A stretch of DNA of 64,000 nt from Phycisphaerales bacterium UBA3190 (GTDB lineage Bacteria > Planctomycetota > Phycisphaerae > Phycisphaerales > UBA1924). Of the stretch, positions 32,846-42,396 are shown piece after piece; within the stretch, counting starts at the first letter, position 1; each line of letters starts with the position of its first letter. The DNA lies in the NCBI GenBank assembly GCA_002364005.1, contig DEXG01000015.1, forward strand, positions 387,309 through 451,308, in the 5' to 3' direction. Below the pieces are notes generated by a model. It was not told the DNA's origin, made no database searches, and saw nothing but the letters and a program-made list of their open reading frames with translations. Both the position numbers and the translations under genes were made by a program.

Positions 32846-34336
32846 ATGAGCAGCAACCCATTCATCGAGACCGGCGAGGCGGAGGCGATCCTCCCCCTGC
32901 CCAACAATGCCAAGCCCGTCACCGTCATCGGTACGGAAGCTATCCGGCGCACCTTCGACGAGGTCTGCATCAAGCAGACCATCAACTCCGCGATGGCGCC
33001 CGGCGTCTCAACGATGGTCCTCAACCCTGACGCCCACCTCGGCTACGGAACCCCCGTGGGGTGCGTCCTCTCGAGCCCGACCCACATCTACCCCGGCCCC
33101 GTCGGGGTGGACATCAAGTGCTCGATGTCGCTGCTGTCGGTCGATCTCGACGAGTCGGCGATCGCCGACAAGAAGGTCCGGCGCCACCTTATCAACGCGA
33201 TCTGCGAGCGCACCCCCACCGGGACCGGCAAGGGGCAGCGGAGCGTCAAGAAGTCTCGGCGCGTCATGGACCGCGACGGGCTCAAGGCCATCACGCAAGG
33301 CGCGTCGCAGGAGGTCTGCGAGGCACTCGGAATCCCGTTCGAGTGGGCATCGCGCTGTGAGGACAGCGCCCACACCGGACACGACGGGACCCACGACGCG
33401 CTGGAGCGCCGGCTGGAGATCCTGCGCCGCGATGGGCACTACGCGAGCCGACTGCCGGGCAAGATCCTGCAGCTCGGGTCCTACGGCGGCGGGAACCACT
33501 TCGGCGAGTGCGAGGTTGTTCGTGTCGCTGAGGATGATCGTGCCCGGAACACCGCCGAGGTCTTCGGGCTTGAGGACGGCAAGGTCGCGTTCCTCTCGCA
33601 CTGCGGGTCACGCGGGTTCGGTCACGATCTCGCGGCCGGACAGTTCAAGACGCTCCAGGCACACTTCGCCAAGTGGGATACCCCGCTGCCCGGCGGGGAC
33701 CGCCAGCTCGTCTACGCGCCCCTCGGGACGCCTCAGGCGAACGACTACATCGACGACATGTCGATGGGCGCGAACTTCGCGACGGTGAACCACCTGCTAA
33801 TCAACGCGCTCGTGCTCGAGGCGTTCCAGGAGATCTTCCCGGGCGTGCAGGGGCGGCTGGTGTACTTCATCAGCCACAACATCGCCCGCCAGGAGGTCGT
33901 CGACAATCGCCTTGAGTGGGTGCATCGCAAGGGGGCCACGCGTGCCTTCCCCGCGGGCCACCACGCGCTCAAGGAGACGCCGTTCGCCCAGACCGGGCAC
34001 CCGATCCTGCTGCCGGGCAACCCGCAGGCGGGGTCGGCGGTGATGGTCGCCGATCCGGGCGCGGAGAAGTCGTGCTACTCGGTCAACCACGGGGCGGGTC
34101 GTATCATGGGTCGCAAGGCCGCCAAGCGTGCGCTGGATCAGAAGAAGGTCGATGCGTCGTTCGTTGAGCACGACATCCTGACGAACTGCCGCACCTACCC
34201 GATCGACGAGGCGCCCGACGCCTACAAGGACTTCGACGAAGTCCTGCGATCGGTCAAGACGGCGGGGCTGGCGAGCGAGGTCGCGCGACTTGATGCGAGG
34301 TTTGTGATCAAGGACGGAGATAAGGCGGATGATTAA
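32846..34336 (+). CDS. rtcB: RNA-splicing ligase RtcB
   Basis: 496 aa. RtcB joins RNA 3'-phosphate or 2',3'-cyclic phosphate ends to 5'-OH ends using GTP and Mn2+, with a GMP-His intermediate. Family signatures: NPDAHLGYGTPVG, VGVDIKCSM (metal Asp ~89 and Cys ~92), GGGNHFGE, SHCGSRGFGHDLA, FISHNIARQE, and the guanylated His (~415) in VNHGAGRIMGRKAAKRA. It is the first protein gene of the sigma54 operon, 38 bp after tRNA-His, and overlaps rtcA by 8 bp. In context it should reseal tRNAs cut by ribonucleases. Confidence 0.96.
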   Translation: MSSNPFIETGEAEAILPLPNNAKPVTVIGTEAIRRTFDEVCIKQTINSAMAPGVSTMVLNPDAHLGYGTPVGCVLSSPTHIYPGPVGVDIKCSMSLLSVDLDESAIADKKVRRHLINAICERTPTGTGKGQRSVKKSRRVMDRDGLKAITQGASQEVCEALGIPFEWASRCEDSAHTGHDGTHDALERRLEILRRDGHYASRLPGKILQLGSYGGGNHFGECEVVRVAEDDRARNTAEVFGLEDGKVAFLSHCGSRGFGHDLAAGQFKTLQAHFAKWDTPLPGGDRQLVYAPLGTPQANDYIDDMSMGANFATVNHLLINALVLEAFQEIFPGVQGRLVYFISHNIARQEVVDNRLEWVHRKGATRAFPAGHHALKETPFAQTGHPILLPGNPQAGSAVMVADPGAEKSCYSVNHGAGRIMGRKAAKRALDQKKVDASFVEHDILTNCRTYPIDEAPDAYKDFDEVLRSVKTAGLASEVARLDARFVIKDGDKADD

Positions 34337-35348
34337 GATCGACGGCTCAATGGGCGAGGGGGGTGGGCAGGTGCTGCGCACCTCGCTCGCTCTTTCCATG
34401 GTGACCGGGCAGCCGTTCGTCATGAGCAGTATCCGCGCCGGGCGCAAGAAGCCGGGGCTGCTGCGTCAGCACCTCACCGCGGTGAAAGCCGCGGCCGAGG
34501 TCTCGTGCGCACATGTCTCAGGTGTCTCGCTCGGCTCGGATGCCATCGAGTTCACGCCCGGCCCCGTCAACGCCGGCAGCTACCACTTCTCCATTGGCAG
34601 CGCGGGGAGCACCACGCTTGTGTTGCAGACCGTCCTGCCCGCGCTCATCCGCGCGAACGGTCCCAGCGAGGTCGTGATCGAAGGCGGCACGCATAACCCC
34701 TTCGCGCCCACGGCGCACTTCCTCACCACCTGCTTCCTCCCGGTCCTCGCCAAGATGGGTCCCAAGGTCGATGTCGAGCTCGTGCGCCACGGGTTCTTCC
34801 CCGCCGGGGGCGGGCAAATCAGGGTCACCATCGAACCGGTCGAGCGGCTCGAACCTATCTCACTCATCGAGCGCGGCGAAATCACCGATCGACGCGCGAT
34901 CGCCATCGTTGCGGGCCTGCCCGGTGCCATCGCGGATCGTGAGCTTGAGACCGTGGCCAAGAAGCTCAAGTGGACCCAGGAGGACCTGCGCCACGAGTTG
35001 CTCGGAGACGGGCTGGGCCCGGGGAATGTGCTGAGCATTGAGCTGGGAAGTGAACAGCTGACCGAAGTCATCACCGGCTTTGGAGAAAAGGGCGTGTCGT
35101 CGGAGCAGGTTGCCCGGCGAGCCGCCAAGCGGGCCAATGAATACATCAGCTCCGGCGTACCGGTTGGTATGCACCTGGCCGACCAGCTCCTGATCCCCCT
35201 CGCCCTGGCGGGTGAGGGCACATTCCTGACCGGCCAGCTCACGCGCCATACAAAGACCAACATCTCTGTGATCGAGAAGTTCATGAGCTGCGCGTTCGAT
35301 GTGCAGGACGCCGCCCCGGGTCGGCACCTGATCTCACTCAGGGCGTAA
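34329..35348 (+). CDS. rtcA: RNA 3'-terminal phosphate cyclase RtcA
   Basis: 339 aa. RtcA converts RNA 3' (and 2') phosphates to 2',3'-cyclic phosphates through an AMP-His intermediate, preparing ends for RtcB. Seen: KIDGSMGEGGGQVLRTSLAL at the N-terminus, RAGRKKPGLLRQH, FGEKGVSSEQVA, LADQLLIPLALA and the nucleotidyl-His segment RHTKTNISVIEKF (His ~311). The start at 34329 overlaps the rtcB stop, so the two are coupled. The gene ends 5 bp before a hairpin shared with the converging dockerin gene. Confidence 0.96.
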   Translation: MIKIDGSMGEGGGQVLRTSLALSMVTGQPFVMSSIRAGRKKPGLLRQHLTAVKAAAEVSCAHVSGVSLGSDAIEFTPGPVNAGSYHFSIGSAGSTTLVLQTVLPALIRANGPSEVVIEGGTHNPFAPTAHFLTTCFLPVLAKMGPKVDVELVRHGFFPAGGGQIRVTIEPVERLEPISLIERGEITDRRAIAIVAGLPGAIADRELETVAKKLKWTQEDLRHELLGDGLGPGNVLSIELGSEQLTEVITGFGEKGVSSEQVARRAAKRANEYISSGVPVGMHLADQLLIPLALAGEGTFLTGQLTRHTKTNISVIEKFMSCAFDVQDAAPGRHLISLRA

Positions 35349-35376
35349 AAAAGAGCCCGGACAATCGCCGGGCTCT
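35345..35376 (-). terminator. Terminator for the converging dockerin gene (possibly bidirectional)
   Basis: Stem AGAGCCCGG (35352-35360) with CCGGGCTCT (35368-35376), 7-base loop. Read on the minus strand it is followed by TTTTTT (from 35347-35352), a strong terminator for the gene ending at 35406. On the plus strand the T-tract is missing, so rtcA may be only partly stopped. Confidence 0.75.
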
Positions 35377-35405
35377 GCTGGAGTTATATCGGATCAGTCT
35401 GTGCC

Positions 35406-36902
35406 TTACGGGCAGCCCGCGCTGTACGCCGAGAGGTAGGCCGAGACATCGAAGAAGTTGAACTGGCTGTCCCCGTTGAGGTCCGCCGACGCGTCCATCG
35501 AGGCAAAGGCGCTGAGGAAGGCCGAGACATCGAAGAAGTTCAGCTCGCCCAGCGGCTCAGCAAAGTCTGCTTCGTTGCACGCGACATCGCCCACCAGACC
35601 GGCGAGAACCACGCGATCTGCTTCGCTGGGGGATTCGCTGCCGTCGGTGGAATCAAGCCCGCGGGCGGCGAGGTAGGCGTTGGCCAGGCGGTTCTGGAAG
35701 ATGTACGACTGGAAGTTCATGCCCGGGTTGCTGGGGTCGGCGATGGGTTGGCCCGAATCCGAGTCGATGTAGTCCTCCGTGGCATCGAAGTCGGCGCCCA
35801 GGAGCATGGTGTCGAACAGGGAAAGGTCGTCGGCGTCGACATCGCCGTCGAAGTCCAGATCGCCCGTCACGAACCGGAACTGGCTGATACCGGTGGCGTC
35901 GTGGTCGTTGTAATCACCGGGGGTGATCTTAAAGGTATCCCCATCGCTCTCGATGGAGATGTCGGCGAAGCCGTCACCGCTCGGATCGGTCGGTGCGCCG
36001 TACGCCATGGGGTCGTAGGTGAAATCGATCGAAACGCCCGTGACCTCGCCATAGATCCACGATTCATCTGCGATGCGGGTGGGCACGACTTCGTCATCGC
36101 TGTTGATGCGTGTGCCGAGCATGGGGTTGGACGCGTAATAGCGGATCCGGGTGACCGCGTCGGGGTTGAACCCATCGGTCTGGGAGATCTCGTGCTCGGA
36201 GGTTCGGACATATTCCTTGCCCCCCGCGTTCGACCACCCGATCTCATCGATGATCTGCATGGGGTCCATGCGCGATGGAGCCGGTGCCGCGGGGATGCCG
36301 ATGTCCCGGTTCAGCGGGACCTCGATGCCGAAGTCGAGCTTGCCGTCGAAATCGACATCGGGGTTCTCATCCTTCCACATGGCGTAGCCCGGGGCGTAGA
36401 CGCTCATACCGTTCTCAACCGAGTGACCTGGGCGTTTGCGGATGAGCAGGTAGGAGGACGAGTAATCGTTCTGGAGATTGCCGTTGATGTCGTTGGGGTT
36501 CTGGATGTGGGCATCGAAGAACGAGACCCCGGTGGTTTCGGCGGGCGCGAACAGCGGGATGAGCGACTGGGCATCGGTGCCGTTGTAGAGCACAAGGAAG
36601 CCGTTTGGCCCGAGTGACAAGCCGTCGAGGGTGAAGGCTTCGTCCAGCTCGGCGTAGACATCGGGGATGTCGTTGGGCTCGTTGAACTCGCCATCGCTGC
36701 CGCCCTTGAAGAGGCCGATCGCGTACCCGGTGAGGTCCATGCCCGGCTCGCCGTAGAGCTCGATGAACTCCAGCACATCGTCGTTGCCCTGCGCATCTCC
36801 GGGGGGGTTTTCGTAGACCTCGTTGATCACGACCTGTGCCTGCAGCGCTGAGCCGCATGCGGCCAGAAGGGCCATAGCGATGAATGTGTTTGTCTTCTTC
36901 AT
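35406..36902 (-). CDS. Secreted lamin-tail-like protein with GC-type dockerin
   Basis: 498 aa. Signal peptide (1-22, FIAMALLAACGSALQA). An N-terminal VVINEVYENPPGD and EFIELYGEPGMDLTGYAI (25-130) resembles a lamin-tail domain, common in exported planctomycete proteins. The middle has an EF-hand-like DLDFDGDVDADDLSLFD (~365). The C-terminus is a GC-type dockerin pair, ELNFFDVSAFL and DLNGDSQFNFFDVSAYL, ending in AGCP. The same module ends three other proteins in the window. Converges on rtcA; a terminator lies between. Its role is probably extracellular, but substrate or partner is unknown. Confidence 0.8.
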   Translation of the reverse strand: MKKTNTFIAMALLAACGSALQAQVVINEVYENPPGDAQGNDDVLEFIELYGEPGMDLTGYAIGLFKGGSDGEFNEPNDIPDVYAELDEAFTLDGLSLGPNGFLVLYNGTDAQSLIPLFAPAETTGVSFFDAHIQNPNDINGNLQNDYSSSYLLIRKRPGHSVENGMSVYAPGYAMWKDENPDVDFDGKLDFGIEVPLNRDIGIPAAPAPSRMDPMQIIDEIGWSNAGGKEYVRTSEHEISQTDGFNPDAVTRIRYYASNPMLGTRINSDDEVVPTRIADESWIYGEVTGVSIDFTYDPMAYGAPTDPSGDGFADISIESDGDTFKITPGDYNDHDATGISQFRFVTGDLDFDGDVDADDLSLFDTMLLGADFDATEDYIDSDSGQPIADPSNPGMNFQSYIFQNRLANAYLAARGLDSTDGSESPSEADRVVLAGLVGDVACNEADFAEPLGELNFFDVSAFLSAFASMDASADLNGDSQFNFFDVSAYLSAYSAGCP

Positions 36903-36935
36903 TGTTCTCTCTCCAAAGTGTTCGTGCTCACCCGC

Positions 36936-37979
36936 TCAGCGATAACGACCGCTGAGCAGTTCTCCTGTGAATAGGTCGTTGGGTCCGAAGTCGGGGTAGA
37001 GGGGCAGCCCGTTCTCGCGGAGCGTTGGGCTGGGCGCATCCTCTTCGTAGCTGAAGAACTTGTCCCCGTTTTGATCGTTCAGGGTTGAGACATGCCCGTC
37101 CGCGAAGAGCATGTTGCCCTGCGTGCGGTCATGTCCCCGGTTGAAGAACGAACGGTTCGCGCCGTGCGCGGGTCCGAAGTCCGCGAAGCTGTGTGATGTG
37201 AGCCGGAACCCCACCCGCCACGATGGCCCGTCTGTCAGCGCCTTGGTCGCGGGGAGGTACTCGCCATCAATCGTGATCGTGTCGTTGATATCATCCGAAT
37301 CGCCGTCGATGCGTGCATCAGCGAACAGCGGGACGATCGAGGAAGACACGACCTGCATGGCATGTTCACGCAGCGGACCATACACCCCGTTGGCGGCATC
37401 GGCCGGCTGGCCGGTGCGCCCAACGCGCGGGTCCTTCCATTGCGTGTAGGCCATGTACCACGATTGGGTGTAGTTGCTGTTGTAGCCCTGATCGATGAGC
37501 TGGTCACGCGTGTCATAGTTGAAGGGCGTGCCGTAGCCGCCATCGTTCATGCGATTGATATTCAGGTTCTGGTTGTACTGGGCCGGGGCGGAGGGGCATA
37601 GGAAATCACTCGCCCGGATGCCACCGATCTCAACGACATCACGCAACCAGCCGATGCGTTCAACGGTGCTCCGTGTATCGTCGGGATCGAGCGACCACAC
37701 TGCCTCAAGCCGGTAGCCATTGGCGTGCTTGCGGATCCGATTATCGAAGGGGCCGGAGCTGAGGTAGCCCTTGTTGTCCGCGCTGTAGGTGCTGAACGAG
37801 ATGCCCAGCTGGCGGAGGTTTGACATGCACTGAAGCTTCTTTGCCGAATCGCGGGCCTTGCCCAACGACGGGAGCAGGATCCCGATGAGCAGCGCGATGA
37901 TGGCGATCACCACGAGCAGCTCGATGAGTGTGAACGCGTTGCGACGAGAGCGAAGATATTCTGGTGTGTACCTCAACAT
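36936..37979 (-). CDS. Prepilin-like protein (DUF1559-type)
   Basis: 347 aa. Start at ATG 37979 ([13 protein letters not shown]) gives a 14-residue basic leader before the type III signal [22 protein letters not shown]; the longer frame to 38108 would bury it. [24 protein letters not shown] after the helix is typical of the planctomycete family. The C-terminal [18 protein letters not shown] is the H-X-DG motif, here with ten residues between. It lies 33 bp upstream of the lamin-tail dockerin gene on the same strand and probably shares its transcript. Confidence 0.85.
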   Translation of the reverse strand: MLRYTPEYLRSRRNAFTLIELLVVIAIIALLIGILLPSLGKARDSAKKLQCMSNLRQLGISFSTYSADNKGYLSSGPFDNRIRKHANGYRLEAVWSLDPDDTRSTVERIGWLRDVVEIGGIRASDFLCPSAPAQYNQNLNINRMNDGGYGTPFNYDTRDQLIDQGYNSNYTQSWYMAYTQWKDPRVGRTGQPADAANGVYGPLREHAMQVVSSSIVPLFADARIDGDSDDINDTITIDGEYLPATKALTDGPSWRVGFRLTSHSFADFGPAHGANRSFFNRGHDRTQGNMLFADGHVSTLNDQNGDKFFSYEEDAPSPTLRENGLPLYPDFGPNDLFTGELLSGRYR

Positions 37980-38181
37980 GGCCAGACTGTACCCACGCAC
38001 ACACGCGCCAATCGTCGATCTTAATATGAACATTGTGCGAAGAACTTTCTTCACACAACCATCATGAATCCTTAACGAAACGGCAAAGCTTGCGCGATTC
38101 GCACCCACCTACTCTTCGCTCAATGGATCGCACATCCGCGCGATCACACCGAAGAGAGAACACACCGAAAAGGAGAGAATC

Positions 38182-38856
38182 ATGAACAAGGCACTCACCA
38201 TCGCTGCCATCGCAGGCTTCGGCGCCATCGCGACCGCCGGCCCGGCATCAGTCCAGATCACCGAGGCATTCGTCGGCCTCTCAGGCGAAGACGGAACGCA
38301 GGACTGGTTCGAAGTCACCAACATCAGCAACAGCGCCATCGATACCGGATCCTTCTGGTACGACGATGACAGCGCCACCGTCGCCGACGGCGGCCAGCTC
38401 GATTCGATCATGCTTGGCGCCGGCGAGTCGATGATCTTCCTCGTCTCGGACGACAACAGCGCCTCCGATGACGACACATACTCAAGCGCCATCGAAGAGT
38501 TCCAGTCCATCTGGAACTACAGCGGGCTCATCGGCCTGACCAACGGCGGCGGCGGCCTCGGCCAGTCCGGCGACTCGATCTTCCTGCTCTTCGGCGACGA
38601 CAGCGTCGCGACCTCGCAGGATGTCCCCGGCGCACTCTCGGGCGCTCTGTCGTCGATCGACTTCGTCAACGGCCCCGCGCTCTCGACCCTCGGCGTCAAC
38701 GGCGCTTACGAGTCAAACGCGTTCTTCAACGACAACCTCGGGCTGCCCAACGACTCGGCCATCCTCATCGGTTCGCCCGGCAGCGTCCCCACGCCCGGTT
38801 CCGTGGCCCTCCTGGCCATCGCGGGCCTGACCGGCGCTCGCCGTCGTCGCGCATAA
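38182..38856 (+). CDS. Exported PEP-CTERM-type protein
   Basis: 224 aa. Signal peptide (1-19, ALTIAAIAGFGAIATAG). The mature part opens with VQITEAFVGLSG and DWFEVTNISNSAID, resembling a lamin-tail fold. The C-terminus is a PEP-CTERM-like sorting signal: VPTPGSVALLAIAGLTGARRRRA, a short Pro motif, a hydrophobic helix and a basic end. Family knowledge links such tails to exosortase-type processing at the outer surface. GGAGAG lies before ATG 38182. A strong terminator follows. Confidence 0.78.
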   Translation: MNKALTIAAIAGFGAIATAGPASVQITEAFVGLSGEDGTQDWFEVTNISNSAIDTGSFWYDDDSATVADGGQLDSIMLGAGESMIFLVSDDNSASDDDTYSSAIEEFQSIWNYSGLIGLTNGGGGLGQSGDSIFLLFGDDSVATSQDVPGALSGALSSIDFVNGPALSTLGVNGAYESNAFFNDNLGLPNDSAILIGSPGSVPTPGSVALLAIAGLTGARRRRA

Positions 38857-38865
38857 TCTTCCTGA

Positions 38866-40410
38866 TCACCGTGATTCCGAGCCCACCCCGTCCGGGGTGG
38901 GTTTTTCATGCGCGGGCGGAGCGATCTCATAGATCGTCAGGCACCCGCCGATCTCGCCGGCGACCGCGAGAAAATGGCGTTCGTCGTACGAGAAGAAGTG
39001 CAAACCCTCGGGGCTCTGGCAGCCATCGCTCAGGGCCTGCACATCAAGCAGCTCCGGCGCGAATGGATTCGTGATGTCATACAGCATCACCGCATCCACC
39101 CGCTCGAGCCCGATCGACATCAGCGTGTGCCCCTCGATCATCGTCACCGCGACCCCCTCCGGCTCTGGGCCGGCACGATCGCTCCTCGAATCGCCTGCGT
39201 TGTACCGTTCGGGGAACAGCATGCCGCTGATCAGCTCGATCTGAGGCCCTGAGTTCCACACAACCCGACCGCTCTGGGCGTCCATGATCGAAACGCTGCG
39301 CCCACCCAGTGGGCAGAGCACATCAAGGTCCCCGTCCGCGTCGAGATCCCCATCGATGGTGCTGACGAAAAGGCGGTCGTAGCCGCTGGCTTCCAGATCC
39401 CCCACCGACTGCTCAAGGCGTTTGACGGCATGAGCATCAACCAGCCCCGCCTCGATCGCATCACCCAGACGCATCGAGTGCTCGTCTGACTTCTCCCCCT
39501 CGTTGGCCATCACAAGATAATCACGCCCCTCCTGTGTGTAGGACGCGATGGTGTCCGGCATCGGAAGCAAGCCGAACCCCTCGCCCGAGGTCAGCGTGGT
39601 GCCATCGGTCTCGCTGCCATCGAACGCGAACGAGAGCATCCCCAGCGGCTGCACCCGCGTCCATCGGCGCTGGACGAGATCGAAATACCCCAGCCCGTTG
39701 TTCTCCTGCAGCGACACCCAGGCCCCAGCGTTCGTCGCGGCGATGTACTCTGGCTCGGTATTCACGCCCGGCGTTTCTTCGAAACCCGGTGCGATACGCA
39801 GCACGCCCAGGTCAACATCCGGTCCCAGATGCGCCTCGGTCAGCTCATATGTCACCGCCTCGTTGTAGCCGACGAAGTCAGACGCCTTGTTGATCCCCGT
39901 GAGCTCGGCCACCGTGATCCCGCCAGCACGATCAGTCGCACGCGGCTCACACTCGTTGGCGGCCAGCAGGTAGCGTCCATCGGGCGTGAACATCACACAA
40001 TCGGGGTGATACCCGATGCTGAACTGCCACACGGGCAACCCTGATTCAAGATCAATGACCTGCGCAAAGCCGGGCACCGAATCTGTGGGATCCGGGATCC
40101 AGCTCACCACGCCGAACCCGCGCCCGAGCGGGTCGATCGCGATCGAGGTCGCTTCCCATGCCTGAGTGCCCGAAAAAACATGTGTTGATTGCAGTATCGG
40201 GTGCCCGTCTTCGTCGATACCGAAAACCATGCGTCCGCTCGCACCGATCGCGTGCAAGAGTCGAGACGATTCATCGAACACGACGATCTCAACGCCACCC
40301 TCGACCTGCGTGGTGCTGACTTGGCGGAGCGCAAGTGGCAGGTCGTGAGCCGCGCAAACAGACGAAGCACCACACACCAAGATCAGGGAATACAGATACG
40401 GGCACTTCAC
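38866..40410 (-). CDS. Secreted beta-propeller-like protein (choice-of-anchor I type)
   Basis: 514 aa from GTG 40410, which has GGAGGA about 7 bases upstream; upstream ATG starts have no such site. With this start the protein begins KCPYLYSLILVCGASSVCA, a clean signal peptide. Repeated segments such as VVFDESSRLLHAIG, VIDLESGLPVWQF and VMFTPDGRYLLAANECEPR suggest a propeller. RSDRAGPEPEGVAV followed by SIGLERVDAVMLYDITNP is the signature of the choice-of-anchor I / alkaline-phosphatase-associated family. No own C-terminal anchor is seen. The last codons overlap the terminator of the converging gene. Confidence 0.72.
   Translation of the reverse strand: MKCPYLYSLILVCGASSVCAAHDLPLALRQVSTTQVEGGVEIVVFDESSRLLHAIGASGRMVFGIDEDGHPILQSTHVFSGTQAWEATSIAIDPLGRGFGVVSWIPDPTDSVPGFAQVIDLESGLPVWQFSIGYHPDCVMFTPDGRYLLAANECEPRATDRAGGITVAELTGINKASDFVGYNEAVTYELTEAHLGPDVDLGVLRIAPGFEETPGVNTEPEYIAATNAGAWVSLQENNGLGYFDLVQRRWTRVQPLGMLSFAFDGSETDGTTLTSGEGFGLLPMPDTIASYTQEGRDYLVMANEGEKSDEHSMRLGDAIEAGLVDAHAVKRLEQSVGDLEASGYDRLFVSTIDGDLDADGDLDVLCPLGGRSVSIMDAQSGRVVWNSGPQIELISGMLFPERYNAGDSRSDRAGPEPEGVAVTMIEGHTLMSIGLERVDAVMLYDITNPFAPELLDVQALSDGCQSPEGLHFFSYDERHFLAVAGEIGGCLTIYEIAPPAHEKPTPDGVGSESR
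38882..38906 (+). terminator. Intrinsic terminator after the PEP-CTERM gene
   Basis: Stem CCCACCCC (38882-38889) with GGGGTGGG (38894-38901), loop GTCC, followed by TTTTT. It lies within the last codons of the converging minus-strand gene. Confidence 0.88.
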
Positions 40411-40758
40411 GGCAGACTCCTCCCGCTCGAACATCGACCCAAACACAGAACGGATCGAGCGGCAGACGCAATCATACAACCACCAGATTCAATGGGTGCC
40501 ATAGAAAAGGGCCTTCCTGCCCTGAATTGAACTCGTATTCCCGCGCCGGACAGCCCACCAAACCCGCTCGCCCAAGTGTGTAACCAGGATGCTGCAACCC
40601 GGCGAAGCGATCCCCAGAACCGGACGAACAATCCCTTCAGGGCGGTAGCCGCCTAAGCAAGACTCTTATCGGACATGCGGTGCACGCCATTCAACCGGCA
40701 CCATCGCGGCCCCTTGTGAAGACCAACACCGATTCTCCGCCCAACCCAACGGCATCGT
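40411..40758. other. Intergenic region without a gene
   Basis: About 350 bp between two minus-strand genes. No ORF with coding character is present. It should hold the promoter of the secreted beta-propeller-like gene. I see no repeat, RNA gene or clear terminator for the gene ending at 40759. Confidence 0.45.
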
Positions 40759-41874
40759 TCAATCCCTCATCGCATGCACGGGGATGTCATCAACTGAATC
40801 AACCTCGAGCTGCCGCGCAATGTCCTCGATCAAAATTGGATAGTCGGTCTCAGGATAGATGTACTCGCGATCCTCACCGATCACCTCCCGCAACTTGAAT
40901 CCCTCGAGCACATTCGGGTCGATCGAGACTCGACAGAACCGGGAGAAATCACGCCCCTCGATCTGGTCCAGGTGCGCGATATCGAAAATGTACATGTCAT
41001 CCCCGAAGCCCTCAACAATCCATGGCTCGATGAGCCCATCGCCGGTCCCGATGTCCAACATGCGCACCTTCGGACCCGAGATGCTGTCGTACCAGCTCCC
41101 CTCGACACGAGACATCGCTCGCTTGAGATCCTCCTCGTCGACCGCACCCAGCTGGTCCATCGCCCCATCGAGCAGTCGTGAGAGTTCCAAGTCAAAGTCA
41201 CGCCCTGTGCGGATCGCCTCTGCCGCCAGTTCGATCCCCAACGCGTGACTCGTTGTATCGTCGTGCGTGAACGCGGAGTTCGACTCCGGGATCACGATCG
41301 TGCTCTTATACCCGTACCAGGTGATGATCTCGTGCCAGGTCATCGCGTCGAACGCCACCCGCTGCGCGACTCGGATCGCAAGCTCATCCCCAAGCCGCTG
41401 ACGATCATCGACGCTCAGCGCATCCCAGCCCTCCGGGTAGCAAAGCTCAACCCGGTAGGTGCTCGGCTCGTGAGCACGGAAAGCGAACGCATTCCACCCC
41501 CGCTCGATCGCAAGCCGAGCCCGCGCATGAATGTAGGCGGTCATGTCCGCGGTGTTTCGCAGGTGGGCGATATCGATGAACCCCGCCCGGCGCGTGTACA
41601 CAATCCCTCGCTCGCGCTCCGAGTCGATGTCGAGCGGCCCCGACGCGTAGGCGTGCGTACCCAAATCCCCGGCATCAGCGCTCTCATACAGGGTGAACAC
41701 GCCCTCAAACGGGAGCGCCCCCATCCGCGATCGGGGCAAGTCGTGAAACGCACCGAGTTCCTCATGATATGAATCATCGACCTTCGGGTTCGGCGAGATG
41801 CTGGTCGCACAGCCGCCGAACACGCCAAGCCCAAACACGAGCGATGAGAACAGAGAGATTTGTGTCGAACGCAT
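40759..41874 (-). CDS. Uncharacterised lipoprotein (possibly DUF4056-like)
   Basis: 371 aa. ATG 41874 is fixed by GGAGGT 7 bases upstream. The signal SLFSSLVFGLGVFGGCAT ends in a lipobox Cys (about residue 22). The mature protein contains RRAGFIDIAHLRNTADMTAYIHARA, WHEIITWYGYKS and SNSAFTHDDTTSHALGIELA, conserved-looking segments rich in His and Asp that could be a metal or catalytic site. I recall similar motifs from DUF4056 but cannot confirm it. It stands alone between intergenic regions. Confidence 0.6.
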   Translation of the reverse strand: MRSTQISLFSSLVFGLGVFGGCATSISPNPKVDDSYHEELGAFHDLPRSRMGALPFEGVFTLYESADAGDLGTHAYASGPLDIDSERERGIVYTRRAGFIDIAHLRNTADMTAYIHARARLAIERGWNAFAFRAHEPSTYRVELCYPEGWDALSVDDRQRLGDELAIRVAQRVAFDAMTWHEIITWYGYKSTIVIPESNSAFTHDDTTSHALGIELAAEAIRTGRDFDLELSRLLDGAMDQLGAVDEEDLKRAMSRVEGSWYDSISGPKVRMLDIGTGDGLIEPWIVEGFGDDMYIFDIAHLDQIEGRDFSRFCRVSIDPNVLEGFKLREVIGEDREYIYPETDYPILIEDIARQLEVDSVDDIPVHAMRD

Positions 41875-42073
41875 GATGAATACCTCCATGCAAGACAATC
41901 GCTCTCTCATCTCCAGTACCGGTGAATGATGCATGAACTTCAGCTCATAGTGCATCGCGTCCCAGATCGCGTCTCTCAACATAACGCCATTTTCATGCAC
42001 GATTCACCGCGGTGTGATACCCCCACCCGAATATGTCTGTATCTGAGAAACGCAAACCGGAAAGGGACCCGAC

Positions 42074-42385
42074 ATGTCAACCTACAAGGCATCGAATCAA
42101 TCACAAGCATGCGCTCACCAGGGATGCGATTGCAAGAGCGATCAGTTCGGAGGCGTCGACAAAGGCGAGAACTGGTTCTGCTCGCAGGGATGCGCCGAGG
42201 GCTCGGGCTGCGACCACGCAGGCTGCAACTGCCAGCGTGTCTCAAACCATGATCCGGACCGTGTACGCAGCGGCGAACCAACCGTCCCGGGCGCACCGAC
42301 AAAGCCCGTTCCCAAGCGCAACCCCGGGCACCATGTGGATCACAACCCGGCACAGGGCAGCCCATCGACGCGCCGAGGGATATAA
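42074..42385 (+). CDS. Bacterial metallothionein (SmtA-like) with extended tail
   Basis: 103 aa. The N-terminal half carries the bacterial metallothionein Cys/His pattern: CAHQGCDC, then WFCSQGCAEGSGCDHAGCNC, nine Cys and two His of the SmtA type that bind a Zn or Cd cluster. The C-terminal ~50 residues are extra compared with the usual ~56-aa proteins: Pro-rich, with GHHVDHNP. A ribosome site AAAGGGA precedes the start. The Rho-N-like gene follows 11 bp downstream and is probably cotranscribed. Confidence 0.85.
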   Translation: MSTYKASNQSQACAHQGCDCKSDQFGGVDKGENWFCSQGCAEGSGCDHAGCNCQRVSNHDPDRVRSGEPTVPGAPTKPVPKRNPGHHVDHNPAQGSPSTRRGI

Positions 42386-42396
42386 AGGAGCAAACG

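Noticed and set aside
32344..33030. Plus-strand frame crossing the tRNA array into rtcB
   Set aside because: It translates tRNA sequences and then reads rtcB out of frame; four good cloverleaves explain the interval.
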